A DNA stretch of 64,000 nt from Flavobacterium sp. HSC-61S13 (GTDB lineage: Bacteria; Bacteroidota; Bacteroidia; Flavobacteriales; Flavobacteriaceae): contig NZ_JALJZV010000002.1 in the NCBI RefSeq assembly GCF_024171535.1, positions 248,001 through 312,000 of the forward strand, in the 5' to 3' direction. Position numbers and translations under genes: made by a program. The notes under the pieces are model-generated. The model was given only the letters and a program-made list of their open reading frames with translations. It had not been told where the DNA came from and made no database searches. Within the stretch, counting starts at the first letter, position 1. Every line of letters starts with the position of its first letter. Shown here one piece after another: positions 16,806 through 25,133 of the stretch.

Positions 16806-17783
16806 TTATTTTTTACGTTCAATTACATAATTAACCATCAGGATTAAAGCCTCTTTATACGAAGAATTTGGAAAAGGTTCCAATAATTGAAGTGCTTCTT
16901 TTTGAAAAGCAATCATTTTTTGTTCCGCGTAAATCAGTCCATCTTTTTGCTTTACAAAGTCGATGACTTCACGCACGCGTTTTTTGTCTTTATTGTGATT
17001 TTTCACCGAATTGATCAACCAGCGCTTTTCTTTTTTATCGGAGTGATTTAGAGCGTAAATCAGCGGCAAGGTCATTTTCTGTTCTTTGATATCGATCCCG
17101 GTTGGTTTGCCAATGGGTCCGTCGGTATAATCGAATAGATCATCTTTAATCTGAAAAGCCATACCAATTAATTCTCCGAATTTACGCATCTTTTCAATAT
17201 ATTCAGAATGATCTGGCAAAACAGAGGCAGCTCCTAAAGAACAACAGGCAGCGATAAGCGTGGCCGTTTTCTGACGAATAATCTCGTAATAAACCTCTTC
17301 GGTAATATCTAATCGGCGTGCCTTCTCAATTTGCAATAACTCTCCTTCACTCATCTCTCTAACAGCCACAGAGATGATTTTCAATAAATCAAAATCATTA
17401 TTGTCAATAGATAAGAGTAAGCCTTTCGACAGTAAATAATCTCCTACTAAAACGGCGATTTTATTTTTCCACAAAGCATTTAGTGAGAAAAATCCTCTGC
17501 GTTTGTTGCTGTCGTCCACAACATCATCGTGCACCAAAGTAGCGGTGTGAATCAGTTCAATTACCGAAGCTCCACGATAAGTGCGTTCATTAACCTCTTC
17601 AGCTACCATTTTAGCTGTCAGGAAAACAAACATAGGTCGCATCTGTTTCCCCTTTCGGTTAACTATATAATAAGTGATTCTATTGAGTAAGGCGACTTTA
17701 GACGCCATAGACTTATGAAACTTCTTTTCAAAAAGTTCCATTTCATTTAAAATCGGCTGTTTTATTTGCTCTACTATATTCAT
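16806..17783 (-). CDS. Polyprenyl diphosphate synthase (long-chain trans type)
   Basis: This enzyme condenses isopentenyl diphosphate to build the isoprenoid chain used for menaquinone. The 325-residue protein has both aspartate-rich motifs: the first as LVHDDVVDDSNKRRG near residue 80, the second as FQIKDDLFDYTDG near residue 205. GKQMRPMFVFLTAKM is also typical. The ATG complementary to 17781-17783 is preferred to a TTG 9 nt upstream. Chain length cannot be set from the sequence, so I give no gene symbol (ispB-like). Confidence 0.93.
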   Translation of the reverse strand: MNIVEQIKQPILNEMELFEKKFHKSMASKVALLNRITYYIVNRKGKQMRPMFVFLTAKMVAEEVNERTYRGASVIELIHTATLVHDDVVDDSNKRRGFFSLNALWKNKIAVLVGDYLLSKGLLLSIDNNDFDLLKIISVAVREMSEGELLQIEKARRLDITEEVYYEIIRQKTATLIAACCSLGAASVLPDHSEYIEKMRKFGELIGMAFQIKDDLFDYTDGPIGKPTGIDIKEQKMTLPLIYALNHSDKKEKRWLINSVKNHNKDKKRVREVIDFVKQKDGLIYAEQKMIAFQKEALQLLEPFPNSSYKEALILMVNYVIERKK

Positions 17784-17893
17784 CGTAGTCAAAAATACAA
17801 TTTTTAAAGAGTAAACAGAACTTTTAAAAACATTTAATTATTAAATATCGGTTTTTAAAACAAGGTTGCTGCTTTCTTAAAATTACTTAAAAC

Positions 17894-18934
17894 TTAAGAT
17901 TTATTAGCCAATTGTCCACAAGCTGCATCGATATCTTTACCTCTACTTCTACGTACCTTAGCCACAATATCATTGCGCTCAAGAGTTCGAATATAATTGT
18001 CTATAGCACTGGAATCAGCTTGTTGGAATTTACCGTCATCAATGGGATTGTATTCGATAAGATTGACTTTACAAGGCACATACTTACAGAATTTAACCAA
18101 GGCATCAATAGATTTTTTGTCGTCATTAATTCCTTTCCAAACCACGTACTCATAAGTAACTCGGCTTCGAGTCTTAGAGTACCAATACTCTAAGCTCTCA
18201 CGCAGTTCTTGTAGCGGGAAGTTTTTAGCAAACGGCATGATATCCGCACGAATCTCATCAATTGCAGAATGTAGCGAAACCGCTAATTTGAATTTAACCT
18301 CATCATCAGCTAATTTCTTGATCATTTTGGGAATACCCGAAGTAGAAACGGTGATTCGTTTTGGCGACATGCCCATTCCTTCGCTAGAAGTAATTTTCTC
18401 TATGGCTTTTTGAACGTTGTTATAGTTCATCAAAGGCTCTCCCATCCCCATAAATACAATATTGGAAAGCGGTCTACCAAAAAGCTGGCGGCTTTCTTGA
18501 TCGATCGCTAACACCTGATCATAAATCTCATCGGGATTTAGATTTCTCATTCGCTTCAACTGAGCCGTTGCACAGAAAGTACAATCCAAACTACACCCCA
18601 CTTGGCTCGACACACAAGCCGTAGTACGCGTATTGGTTGGAATCAGTACCGACTCAACGATTAAACCGTCGTGTAATCGAACAGCATTCTTAACCGTTCC
18701 GTCTGAACTCTGTTGTCTTTGATCGACATTAATATGATTAATCACAAAATGCGTTTCCAACATTTGACGACTTTCCTTGGAAAGGTTACTCATGTCTTCA
18801 AAACCGTGAGCCCCTTTACTCCATAACCATTCATATACTTGATTTCCACGAAAGGACTTATCTCCCTGACTCACAAAGAACTCACGAAGTTGTTCCTTAG
18901 TTAGAGATCTGATATCTTTTTTTTCCACTTGCAT
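17894..18934 (-). CDS. rlmN: Dual-specificity 23S rRNA/tRNA adenine C2-methyltransferase RlmN
   Basis: RlmN is a radical-SAM enzyme that methylates C2 of A2503 in 23S rRNA and A37 in tRNAs. The 346-residue protein has the CxxxCxxC cluster motif (CSLDCTFCATAQ) near residue 117, the GMGEPLMNY motif and the C-terminal methyl-carrying Cys (DIDAACGQLA). The length is normal. A TACCTTTG sequence on the minus strand at 18946-18939 ends only 5 nt before the ATG, so if it is the promoter the mRNA would be nearly leaderless. Confidence 0.97.
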   Translation of the reverse strand: MQVEKKDIRSLTKEQLREFFVSQGDKSFRGNQVYEWLWSKGAHGFEDMSNLSKESRQMLETHFVINHINVDQRQQSSDGTVKNAVRLHDGLIVESVLIPTNTRTTACVSSQVGCSLDCTFCATAQLKRMRNLNPDEIYDQVLAIDQESRQLFGRPLSNIVFMGMGEPLMNYNNVQKAIEKITSSEGMGMSPKRITVSTSGIPKMIKKLADDEVKFKLAVSLHSAIDEIRADIMPFAKNFPLQELRESLEYWYSKTRSRVTYEYVVWKGINDDKKSIDALVKFCKYVPCKVNLIEYNPIDDGKFQQADSSAIDNYIRTLERNDIVAKVRRSRGKDIDAACGQLANKS

Positions 18935-19023
18935 GGCGCAAAGGTAAAGATTTTTAGTTTTAAATATTTATATTATTTGCCAATTCGTTGATTCGCGGAT
19001 TAACACATTGACTGATTGTCCCA

Positions 19024-19055
19024 TTGACATTTACTAGAAACTTTATTTATCTTTG
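19024..19055 (+). promoter_or_regulatory. Putative promoter of the O-methyltransferase gene
   Basis: TTG (19024-19026), a 21-nt spacer, then TATCTTTG (19048-19055) match the Bacteroidota -33/-7 pattern. The predicted start site is near 19062, 25 nt before the ATG at 19087. Confidence 0.65.
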
Positions 19056-19086
19056 TGTCCTAAAGTAATATCCTAATCCAGTCTAA

Positions 19087-19728
19087 ATGCATTTTATATC
19101 TCCACAGTTAGAGAACTATGTCTTACAACATTCGGAAGATGAACCCGAATTACTAGCACAACTCAGCAAAGAAACGCATCAAAAAGTATTGAGACCAAGA
19201 ATGCTAAGCGGGCATTTTCAAGGTCGATTTTTAAGCATTTTATCCAAAATAATTTCGCCCAATCACATTTTAGAGATTGGGACCTACACCGGTTATTCTA
19301 CCCTTTGTTTAGCAGAAGGACTTCGTGCTAAAGGCACCTTAGATACCATCGATATTAATGAAGAATTACTTGATCTTCAAAGAAAATATTTTGATTTATC
19401 GCCCTATTCCAAACAGATCACTCAACATTTGGGCAGCGCTATTGATATCATACCGACACTGAATCAAAAGTTTGACTTGGTTTTTATAGATGCCGACAAG
19501 CCGAATTACTGCAATTATTTTGAACTAATTGTACCGAGAATGAACGCAGGCGGAATCATTCTATCAGACAATGTACTGTGGTCAGGCAAAGTACTCGAAC
19601 CCATTGAACCCAATGACAAAAGTACTGTTATCATCGATAATTACAATAAATTACTAAAGAACGATCCCAGAGTCGAAACCGTATTACTACCTATTAGAGA
19701 TGGTATAACGGTAACTCGCGTTTTATAA
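19087..19728 (+). CDS. SAM-dependent O-methyltransferase (catechol-OMT-like)
   Basis: This is a 213-residue cation-dependent O-methyltransferase of the family that includes caffeoyl-CoA OMT and YrrM. It has the SAM-binding motif ILEIGTYTGYSTLCLAEGL near residue 60, the DTIDIN acidic strand end, and the metal-binding DLVFIDADKPNYCNYF near residue 135. NVLWSGKV is also typical. The substrate is unknown. It is a single-gene transcript with its own promoter-like site and terminator. Confidence 0.92.
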   Translation: MHFISPQLENYVLQHSEDEPELLAQLSKETHQKVLRPRMLSGHFQGRFLSILSKIISPNHILEIGTYTGYSTLCLAEGLRAKGTLDTIDINEELLDLQRKYFDLSPYSKQITQHLGSAIDIIPTLNQKFDLVFIDADKPNYCNYFELIVPRMNAGGIILSDNVLWSGKVLEPIEPNDKSTVIIDNYNKLLKNDPRVETVLLPIRDGITVTRVL

Positions 19729-19746
19729 GTACAATTAAATAAAAAC

Positions 19747-19780
19747 AAAAAGGGTTGTATCTATGGACACAACCCTTTTT
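19747..19780. terminator. Bidirectional intrinsic terminator
   Basis: AAAAAGGGTTGT (19747-19758) pairs with ACAACCCTTTTT (19769-19780), a 12-bp stem. It separates the O-methyltransferase (plus) from the convergent PAP2 gene (minus). Confidence 0.9.
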
Positions 19781-19800
19781 ATTATTATAATTATTATAAA

Positions 19801-20358
19801 CTAAAAGTTATATTTCTTTTCTGCAAATTGGTACAACTTATAACAGAGTGTTCCCATTACTATCCCCGCCATATATCCCACAAGTATATCACCTGGGAAA
19901 TGCAATGATAAATAAATCCTACTGTAAGCAAACACTAATGGAAAGATAAACACTAGAAACGCATACTTATAAAATCTCTTCAATATCAAAAACAAAAACA
20001 ACATGGTCGCTGTAGAATTGGATGCATGTCCTGAAAAAAAGCTATAGGTATTACTACACTTTACCACTCTGATGATCTCATTGATCTGCAAATCATTGCA
20101 GGGTCGCAATCGTTGCACGTTATACTTTACTAAATTAGTAAATTGATCGGTACACAAAATCAGAAACGCCAAAAACAATATGGTGATGCCCAGCTTTTTT
20201 AAACCCAATTTTTTATACAAATAATACATAACAATCAGAAAAAACGGTATCCAATTGAGTTGTTTTGTAATAAATAACCAAAAAGGGTCAAAAGTTTCTG
20301 ATCCAAAGCTATTTAAAAAGACCAATAATTGCTTATCTAATTGAATTAATGTATCCAA
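19801..20358 (-). CDS. PAP2-family membrane phosphatase
   Basis: This 185-residue polytopic protein has all three phosphatase motifs of the type 2 phosphatidic acid phosphatase family: KYNVQRLRP (KxxxxxxRP), FSGHAS (PSGH-like with Phe for Pro) and SRIYLSLHFPGD (SRxxxxxHxxxD). Family members dephosphorylate lipid phosphates such as undecaprenyl diphosphate, often on the periplasmic face. The exact substrate cannot be told. It follows tatA with a 1-nt gap and probably shares its transcript. Confidence 0.92.
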   Translation of the reverse strand: MDTLIQLDKQLLVFLNSFGSETFDPFWLFITKQLNWIPFFLIVMYYLYKKLGLKKLGITILFLAFLILCTDQFTNLVKYNVQRLRPCNDLQINEIIRVVKCSNTYSFFSGHASNSTATMLFLFLILKRFYKYAFLVFIFPLVFAYSRIYLSLHFPGDILVGYMAGIVMGTLCYKLYQFAEKKYNF

Positions 20359-20359
20359 A

Positions 20360-20659
20360 TTACAACTGTCTTTTTATGGGTCCAGTGATATTTTCTATAT
20401 CTTCTTTCGCCTTGTTAATTTCATTTTTGATATCCAATGCAGGATCGATATCTATATTTAAGGTCTCTCTTATATCATCTGCGATACCGGACTCTTCAGC
20501 GCTTTTCTTAATTTCGCTTTTGATGTCGTTTGTCGCATTTTTTAATTGAGACATTGCTTTTCCAAAAGTCCTAGCCATCTCAGGTACCTTATCAGATCCA
20601 AACAACATTAAAATCACTAGTATGATAAAGAATATCTCACCCCCTCCAATTCCAAACAT
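20360..20659 (-). CDS. tatA: Twin-arginine translocase subunit TatA/TatE
   Basis: TatA forms the pore-like part of the twin-arginine export system. The 99-residue protein has one N-terminal membrane segment (IFFIILVILMLFG), the FG-x-DKVPEMA hinge, an amphipathic helix and a charged tail, which is the standard TatA plan. tatC is not in the window. It is followed after 1 nt by the PAP2 gene. A minus-strand TAGCTTTG at 20696-20689 could be its -7 element. Confidence 0.92.
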   Translation of the reverse strand: MFGIGGGEIFFIILVILMLFGSDKVPEMARTFGKAMSQLKNATNDIKSEIKKSAEESGIADDIRETLNIDIDPALDIKNEINKAKEDIENITGPIKRQL

Positions 20660-20757
20660 AATTGAAAATTTTTATTTTTCGTAGACTACAAAGCTACAAA
20701 GATTTATAAATTTATATCTTAAATATAGACGAAAACCTTTGTATAAACTTTAAAAAA

Positions 20758-21504
20758 CTATTTTACAGCTTTCGTTCGTTGATCTTTTTCTTGAATCATC
20801 TCATTAAAACTCATCGCTAAAACACCTAATCGCATCTGCAAAGCGCCTTTCGAACCCACTTTATCATTTAAAATAGATACCACTTCAGGATCGGCAACAG
20901 CATTGTATACAAACCCTTGAACATAAGCCGCCGGAATACCAAAATTATCCACTATGAATTTTTCGTCAAAGATTCGCAGTAATTTCTCTTTGCGCATCTC
21001 CCCTTTCTCATATTCCAGTGCTTTCTTAAGCATTTTTGTTCTTCCAGTAATAGCATTGACGATCATGTCAATAGGAATTAATCCCCCACCTGAATTTGCA
21101 GTATATAGGCGACGCTCAGCTGGAGTAAGTTTTTTCCTTCCTTTCGGCACTATACCCAAGGATTCGGCACTAACTTTATAAATCATGATTTCACTTAATT
21201 GATAGGAAAGATCGTTCTCCTCTAAAGGAATAAAAATCATTTCTTTCTTCATATCAATTTCATCTAAAGCTCTTCGATACCCAATAAATAAGGATCCCGA
21301 AAACATCAAGGTATCATTTTCCCGTCCCATTAATTCAAAATAACCGCCCTTACCCGTTAATACAGATTCACCAGTATTGACATTGGCTACATAAATTCCA
21401 CTTAGCAATTTTGAGCGAGATACAATTTTACCTTGCAACCATTCCCTTTCTTGAGAAAATCCAGCTATAGAAAAAAATAAAAACAAACAAAGAATACCCC
21501 TCAT
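20758..21504 (-). CDS. Carboxypeptidase-like regulatory domain protein, secreted
   Basis: This 248-residue protein has a signal peptide (MRGILCLFLFFSIAGFSQ) and an N-terminal domain of about 75 residues (LQGKIVSRSKLLSGIYVANV, GGYFELMGREND) like the CarboxypepD_reg beta-sandwich at the N-terminus of many Bacteroidota envelope proteins. The remainder is helical and charged (KGRKKLTPAERRLYT) with no function I recognise. It is probably periplasmic or surface-attached. It is a single gene with about 250 bp of AT-rich, unremarkable sequence upstream. Confidence 0.75.
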   Translation of the reverse strand: MRGILCLFLFFSIAGFSQEREWLQGKIVSRSKLLSGIYVANVNTGESVLTGKGGYFELMGRENDTLMFSGSLFIGYRRALDEIDMKKEMIFIPLEENDLSYQLSEIMIYKVSAESLGIVPKGRKKLTPAERRLYTANSGGGLIPIDMIVNAITGRTKMLKKALEYEKGEMRKEKLLRIFDEKFIVDNFGIPAAYVQGFVYNAVADPEVVSILNDKVGSKGALQMRLGVLAMSFNEMIQEKDQRTKAVK

Positions 21505-21756
21505 TTAAATAATCAGTTATAATTTGACGGTAAATTTATCCGAATATTCCACATCTTTAAATTATACATGGGTAAACTTATGTTAAATGTGAATTTACAA
21601 ACAATTCAATAATACCCTCTGAGATTGGATAAACAATTCATTAATTGTACTTTTGACTTCGATACCAATTATTTTATTATTGTATTTATTGAGTTTATCA
21701 CAATCCCATCTAATCCGAACAATAACGACTGTTTATCATTATAAAAAGTACTATCG

Positions 21757-22464
21757 ATGAAAAAAATAATCATAGCTAGCACCTCTACCTTACACGATGG
21801 TGCTTATTTGGAATATTTATTACCGGAATTAAAAACGTTTTTCAAGCAAGTCAAAACCTTAGTTTTTATCCCATTTGCAAGACCTAGTGGTATTTCACAC
21901 GAGGATTATACCGCAAAAGTACAATTAGCCTTTTCCAAAATCGGAATCGATGTTAAAGGCCTGCATGAATTTAAAGATCCACTGCTTGGTTTAAAGGAGG
22001 CAGAAGCCATTTTTACTGGTGGCGGCAATACTTTTTTATTGGTCAAACAACTCTATGACCACGGTCTTATGCAAACACTCATTGAAACTGTAAAATCGGG
22101 AACCCCCTATTTAGGAACCAGTGCCGGTAGTAACATCTGTGGACTGACTATGGAAACCACCAATGATATGCCGATCATTTACCCTCCCTCCTTTCAAACA
22201 TTGGGATTGGTCCCCTTTAACATTAACCCACATTACTTGGATCCCGATCCCGATTCCAAACACATGGGGGAAACTCGCGAAACCCGCATTCATGAATTTC
22301 ATCAATTTAACTCACAACCTGTAATCGGATTAAGAGAGGGAAGTTGGATTGAAGTTCAAGGTGATCGCATTACCTTAAGAGGAGCACTAACAGCGAGAAT
22401 ATTCAGAAAAAATCAAATTCCACAAGAAATCGAAACCGACAGTTTGCTCTCTCATCTAAATTAA
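21757..22464 (+). CDS. pepE: Dipeptidase E (peptidase family S51)
   Basis: PepE is a cytoplasmic Ser peptidase that cleaves dipeptides with N-terminal Asp. The 235-residue protein has the nucleophile elbow GTSAGSNICG near residue 120, the FTGGGNTFLL loop, and FNINPHYLDPDPDSKHMGET bearing the His of the catalytic site, matching family S51. The length is normal. It stands alone between a divergent gene and a terminator-like hairpin. Confidence 0.94.
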   Translation: MKKIIIASTSTLHDGAYLEYLLPELKTFFKQVKTLVFIPFARPSGISHEDYTAKVQLAFSKIGIDVKGLHEFKDPLLGLKEAEAIFTGGGNTFLLVKQLYDHGLMQTLIETVKSGTPYLGTSAGSNICGLTMETTNDMPIIYPPSFQTLGLVPFNINPHYLDPDPDSKHMGETRETRIHEFHQFNSQPVIGLREGSWIEVQGDRITLRGALTARIFRKNQIPQEIETDSLLSHLN

Positions 22465-22487
22465 AAAAAGGTTTTCCACACTAAAAA

Positions 22488-22522
22488 AAGGTTTGTTTTA
22501 AATCTATTTTAAAACAAACCTT
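22488..22522 (+). terminator. Long hairpin after pepE, probable terminator
   Basis: AAGGTTTGTTTTAAA (22488-22502) pairs with TTTAAAACAAACCTT (22508-22522), a 15-bp perfect stem with a 5-nt loop. The U tract after it is weak. A partial copy of the stem start (aaaaaaaggttt) precedes it at 22463-22474. Confidence 0.65.
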
Positions 22523-22594
22523 ATATTAATTAGCGGTTTTTATAGCCTAAAATTAGCTTTTCGTAAAATAATAGTTAAATATATCCTATTTTTA

Positions 22595-22602
22595 TAAGTT
22601 TG
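22595..22602 (+). promoter_or_regulatory. Putative -7 element for the acyl-CoA dehydrogenase gene
   Basis: TAAGTTTG matches TAnnTTTG, 51 nt upstream of the ATG at 22654. It overlaps the TTG at 22600 that opens the longer frame, which argues that the ATG at 22654 is the true start. Confidence 0.5.
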
Positions 22603-22653
22603 CTTTTGGATTTTACGTACCTTAAACATGAAATATCAACCAAGTCATTTACT

Positions 22654-24003
22654 ATGTTTAAGAAAATTCGAAATACGGTTAATTTACTTCGTGCTATAGA
22701 TTTGGAAAAACTAGCATCTTTATCTGAGAAGGTTGATTTATCAGAAATCGTCAATTCCGTATCTCAGATGGACGAGACCCAATTAAAGGGCTTATCAAAA
22801 ATGCTATCCAGCCAAAACAAAACGAAGGAACTGCCTCCTATAGACGCCGATTTTTATAAAATGGACCAAAAGTTATCCGCAGAAGACCGCTTACTACAAT
22901 TAAAAGTACGCGCTTTTATGGAAGACGAAATCCAACCGCTCGTCAACGACTATTGGCTACACGACGAGTTTCCGATGGAAATCATCCCTAAGCTCGCTGA
23001 ATTAAACGTTTGCGGATTGACTTTTGACGGCTATGGTTGCGCAGGCAGATCGTCGTTAATGGAAGGTATTATCGCCAGTGAAATGGCGCGGATCGACACC
23101 TCTATCGCTACTTTTTTTGGCGTTCAAAGCGGGCTAGCTATGGGCTCCATTTACTATTGCGGCTCGGACGCTCAAAAAGCGGAGTGGCTACCTAAAATGC
23201 AACAAATGAAAACCATTGGTGCCTTTGGACTAACGGAACCCGATGTTGGATCTGGGGTTGCTGGAGGACTAACTACTACAGCAAAAAAGACAGCAAATGG
23301 CTGGATTTTAAACGGTCAAAAAAAATGGATTGGCAATGCTACTTTCGCCGATATAATCATCATATGGGCTCGCGATGTAGACGATAATCAAGTCAAGGGT
23401 TTTCTTGTAAAAAAAGACAATCCCGGATTTCAAGTTGAAAAAATTAAGGGAAAAATGGCATTGAGAATTGTTCAAAATGGGCTTATCACCTTAAGCGATT
23501 GTCTCGTTGAGGAAAAAGATCGACTTCAAAATGCAAACTCGTTTAAGGATACCGCTAAAGTACTTCAAAAAACGCGTGCTGGCGTAGCCTGGATGGCTGT
23601 TGGCTGTGCAAGAGGGGCTTATGAAAACGCCTTAGATTACACCCGAAAAAGAAAACAATTTGGAAAACCAATTGCTTCTTTCCAGTTAATCCAAAACCAT
23701 CTGGTTGAAATGCTATCCAATTTAACCGCCATGCAAACCTTGGTATTTCGACTCTCTCAATTACAAGATCAAGACTTATTAAAAGACGAACACGCTTCTT
23801 TGGCTAAAGTTTTCTGCAGCCTGAGAACTCGAGATATAGTTTCTAAAGCCAGAGAGGTCATGGGAGGCAATGGAATATTACTAGAGCACAATGTCGCCCG
23901 ATTCCTAGCAGATGCAGAAGCGATTTATTCCTATGAAGGAACTAAGGAAATCAACTCTTTAATTGTTGGGCGAAGCATTACTGGTTTTTCAGCATTTGTA
24001 TAA
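22654..24003 (+). CDS. Acyl-CoA dehydrogenase, glutaryl-CoA dehydrogenase-like
   Basis: This FAD-dependent acyl-CoA dehydrogenase has 449 residues. The flavin-binding loop GAFGLTEPDVGSG, ILNGQKKWIGNA, RKRKQFGKPIASFQLIQNH and the catalytic Glu region YSYEGTKEINSLIVGRSITG are present; the last most resembles glutaryl-CoA dehydrogenase. An extra N-terminal region of about 65 residues (LEKLASLSEKVDLSEIV) precedes the normal fold and is predicted helical. No CoA ligase or electron transfer flavoprotein gene is adjacent, so the substrate is not fixed by context. Confidence 0.88.
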   Translation: MFKKIRNTVNLLRAIDLEKLASLSEKVDLSEIVNSVSQMDETQLKGLSKMLSSQNKTKELPPIDADFYKMDQKLSAEDRLLQLKVRAFMEDEIQPLVNDYWLHDEFPMEIIPKLAELNVCGLTFDGYGCAGRSSLMEGIIASEMARIDTSIATFFGVQSGLAMGSIYYCGSDAQKAEWLPKMQQMKTIGAFGLTEPDVGSGVAGGLTTTAKKTANGWILNGQKKWIGNATFADIIIIWARDVDDNQVKGFLVKKDNPGFQVEKIKGKMALRIVQNGLITLSDCLVEEKDRLQNANSFKDTAKVLQKTRAGVAWMAVGCARGAYENALDYTRKRKQFGKPIASFQLIQNHLVEMLSNLTAMQTLVFRLSQLQDQDLLKDEHASLAKVFCSLRTRDIVSKAREVMGGNGILLEHNVARFLADAEAIYSYEGTKEINSLIVGRSITGFSAFV

Positions 24004-24053
24004 TACCGCATAAAAAGTAAAGCATAACATATTGCTCTTTGACAAATAAAGGT

Positions 24054-24086
24054 AAAAAAAAAGCCTCATCTAAAAGATGAGGCTTT
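24054..24086. terminator. Bidirectional terminator between acyl-CoA dehydrogenase and the tRNA cluster
   Basis: GCCTCATC (24063-24070) pairs with GATGAGGC (24076-24083). On the minus strand it is followed by nine T residues, so it is a strong terminator for the tRNA transcript. In the plus direction the T run is only three. Confidence 0.88.
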
Positions 24087-24094
24087 AACTGCAG

Positions 24095-24167
<73 letters not shown>

Positions 24168-24203
24168 AGGTGATGATCTTTTAAAACTTTCATCTAGTTT
24201 TGG

Positions 24204-24276
<73 letters not shown>

Positions 24277-24313
24277 AATATGATGATCTTTTAAAACTTT
24301 CATCCAGTTTTGG

Positions 24314-24386
<73 letters not shown>

Positions 24387-24598
24387 ATTAATGTGGGTGC
24401 AAATATAACGCTATTTTTAAATTTTAAACAAACCTTTTTAAAGATTTTTTTCAATTTCAGACAACAAATCAAATTAACCGCTAAAAATCAATCCGTTAAA
24501 AAAGCAAAAAAATAATCGAATGAAGAATTGCAACCCATTTTAACCCAAACCCCAACAAAGCTTCAACTAAATTAAGAAAACTTTAAGTTCGATTGGTT

Positions 24599-24634
24599 TT
24601 GTTTTTACCGAACTAACTGTACTTTTGTACAAAA
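24599..24634 (+). promoter_or_regulatory. Promoter and palindromic operator of the efflux operon regulator
   Basis: TTG (24599-24601), an 18-nt spacer and TACTTTTG (24620-24627) match the Bacteroidota promoter. The perfect 12-bp palindrome TTTTGTACAAAA (24623-24634) overlaps the -7 element and the expected transcript start, a typical place for a MarR-type repressor to bind. The leader to the ATG at 24644 is only about 10 nt. Confidence 0.65.
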
Positions 24635-24643
24635 TTTTGAAAG

Positions 24644-25117
24644 ATGAAGTATGAAAAGGAATTAATAGAATTTTTCCAAGATTACTGCGCCCATCATGAA
24701 ACCATGTATAATTATTCGCCCTTAACCGCAAAGATATATACATACCTGATGCTCAGCAGCGATCGAGAGGGAATCACATTTGATGAGATCGTCGAAAAGC
24801 TAAACGCGAGCAAAAGTTCTGTTTCTAGTAGCTTAAATGCCTTAGTAAACAACGCACATGTCGAACATTTTAATAAGATCGATGAGCGCAAAAGATATTT
24901 CCGCGTTAATCCAGACTATTTAACCATACGTTTAAATACTATACGAGACATCTTAGTTAAAGAAAAAAATCTGGCCTATCGCCTACAAGAATACAAAGCG
25001 ACTAAAACGTCAGAAACCAAACCATGTCAAATGAAAATGGGCATTTACATTGAGCACTTAGAAAAATCTACCCATGAACTAACCAATACTATTGAAAAAT
25101 TAAAAAATTCAAATTAA
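24644..25117 (+). CDS. MarR/GbsR-type transcriptional regulator
   Basis: This 157-residue winged-helix regulator has a helix-turn-helix at about residues 28-75 (YTYLMLSSDREGITFDEIVE, KLNASKSSVSSSLNALV) and a wing (KIDERKRYFRVNPDYL), with a C-terminal helical dimerisation part. It is the first gene of a run of four. The membrane fusion protein gene begins 17 nt downstream, and a palindrome overlaps its promoter. It therefore probably represses the efflux operon and itself. The inducer is unknown. Confidence 0.88.
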   Translation: MKYEKELIEFFQDYCAHHETMYNYSPLTAKIYTYLMLSSDREGITFDEIVEKLNASKSSVSSSLNALVNNAHVEHFNKIDERKRYFRVNPDYLTIRLNTIRDILVKEKNLAYRLQEYKATKTSETKPCQMKMGIYIEHLEKSTHELTNTIEKLKNSN

Positions 25118-25133
25118 CAATCATTATAACATT

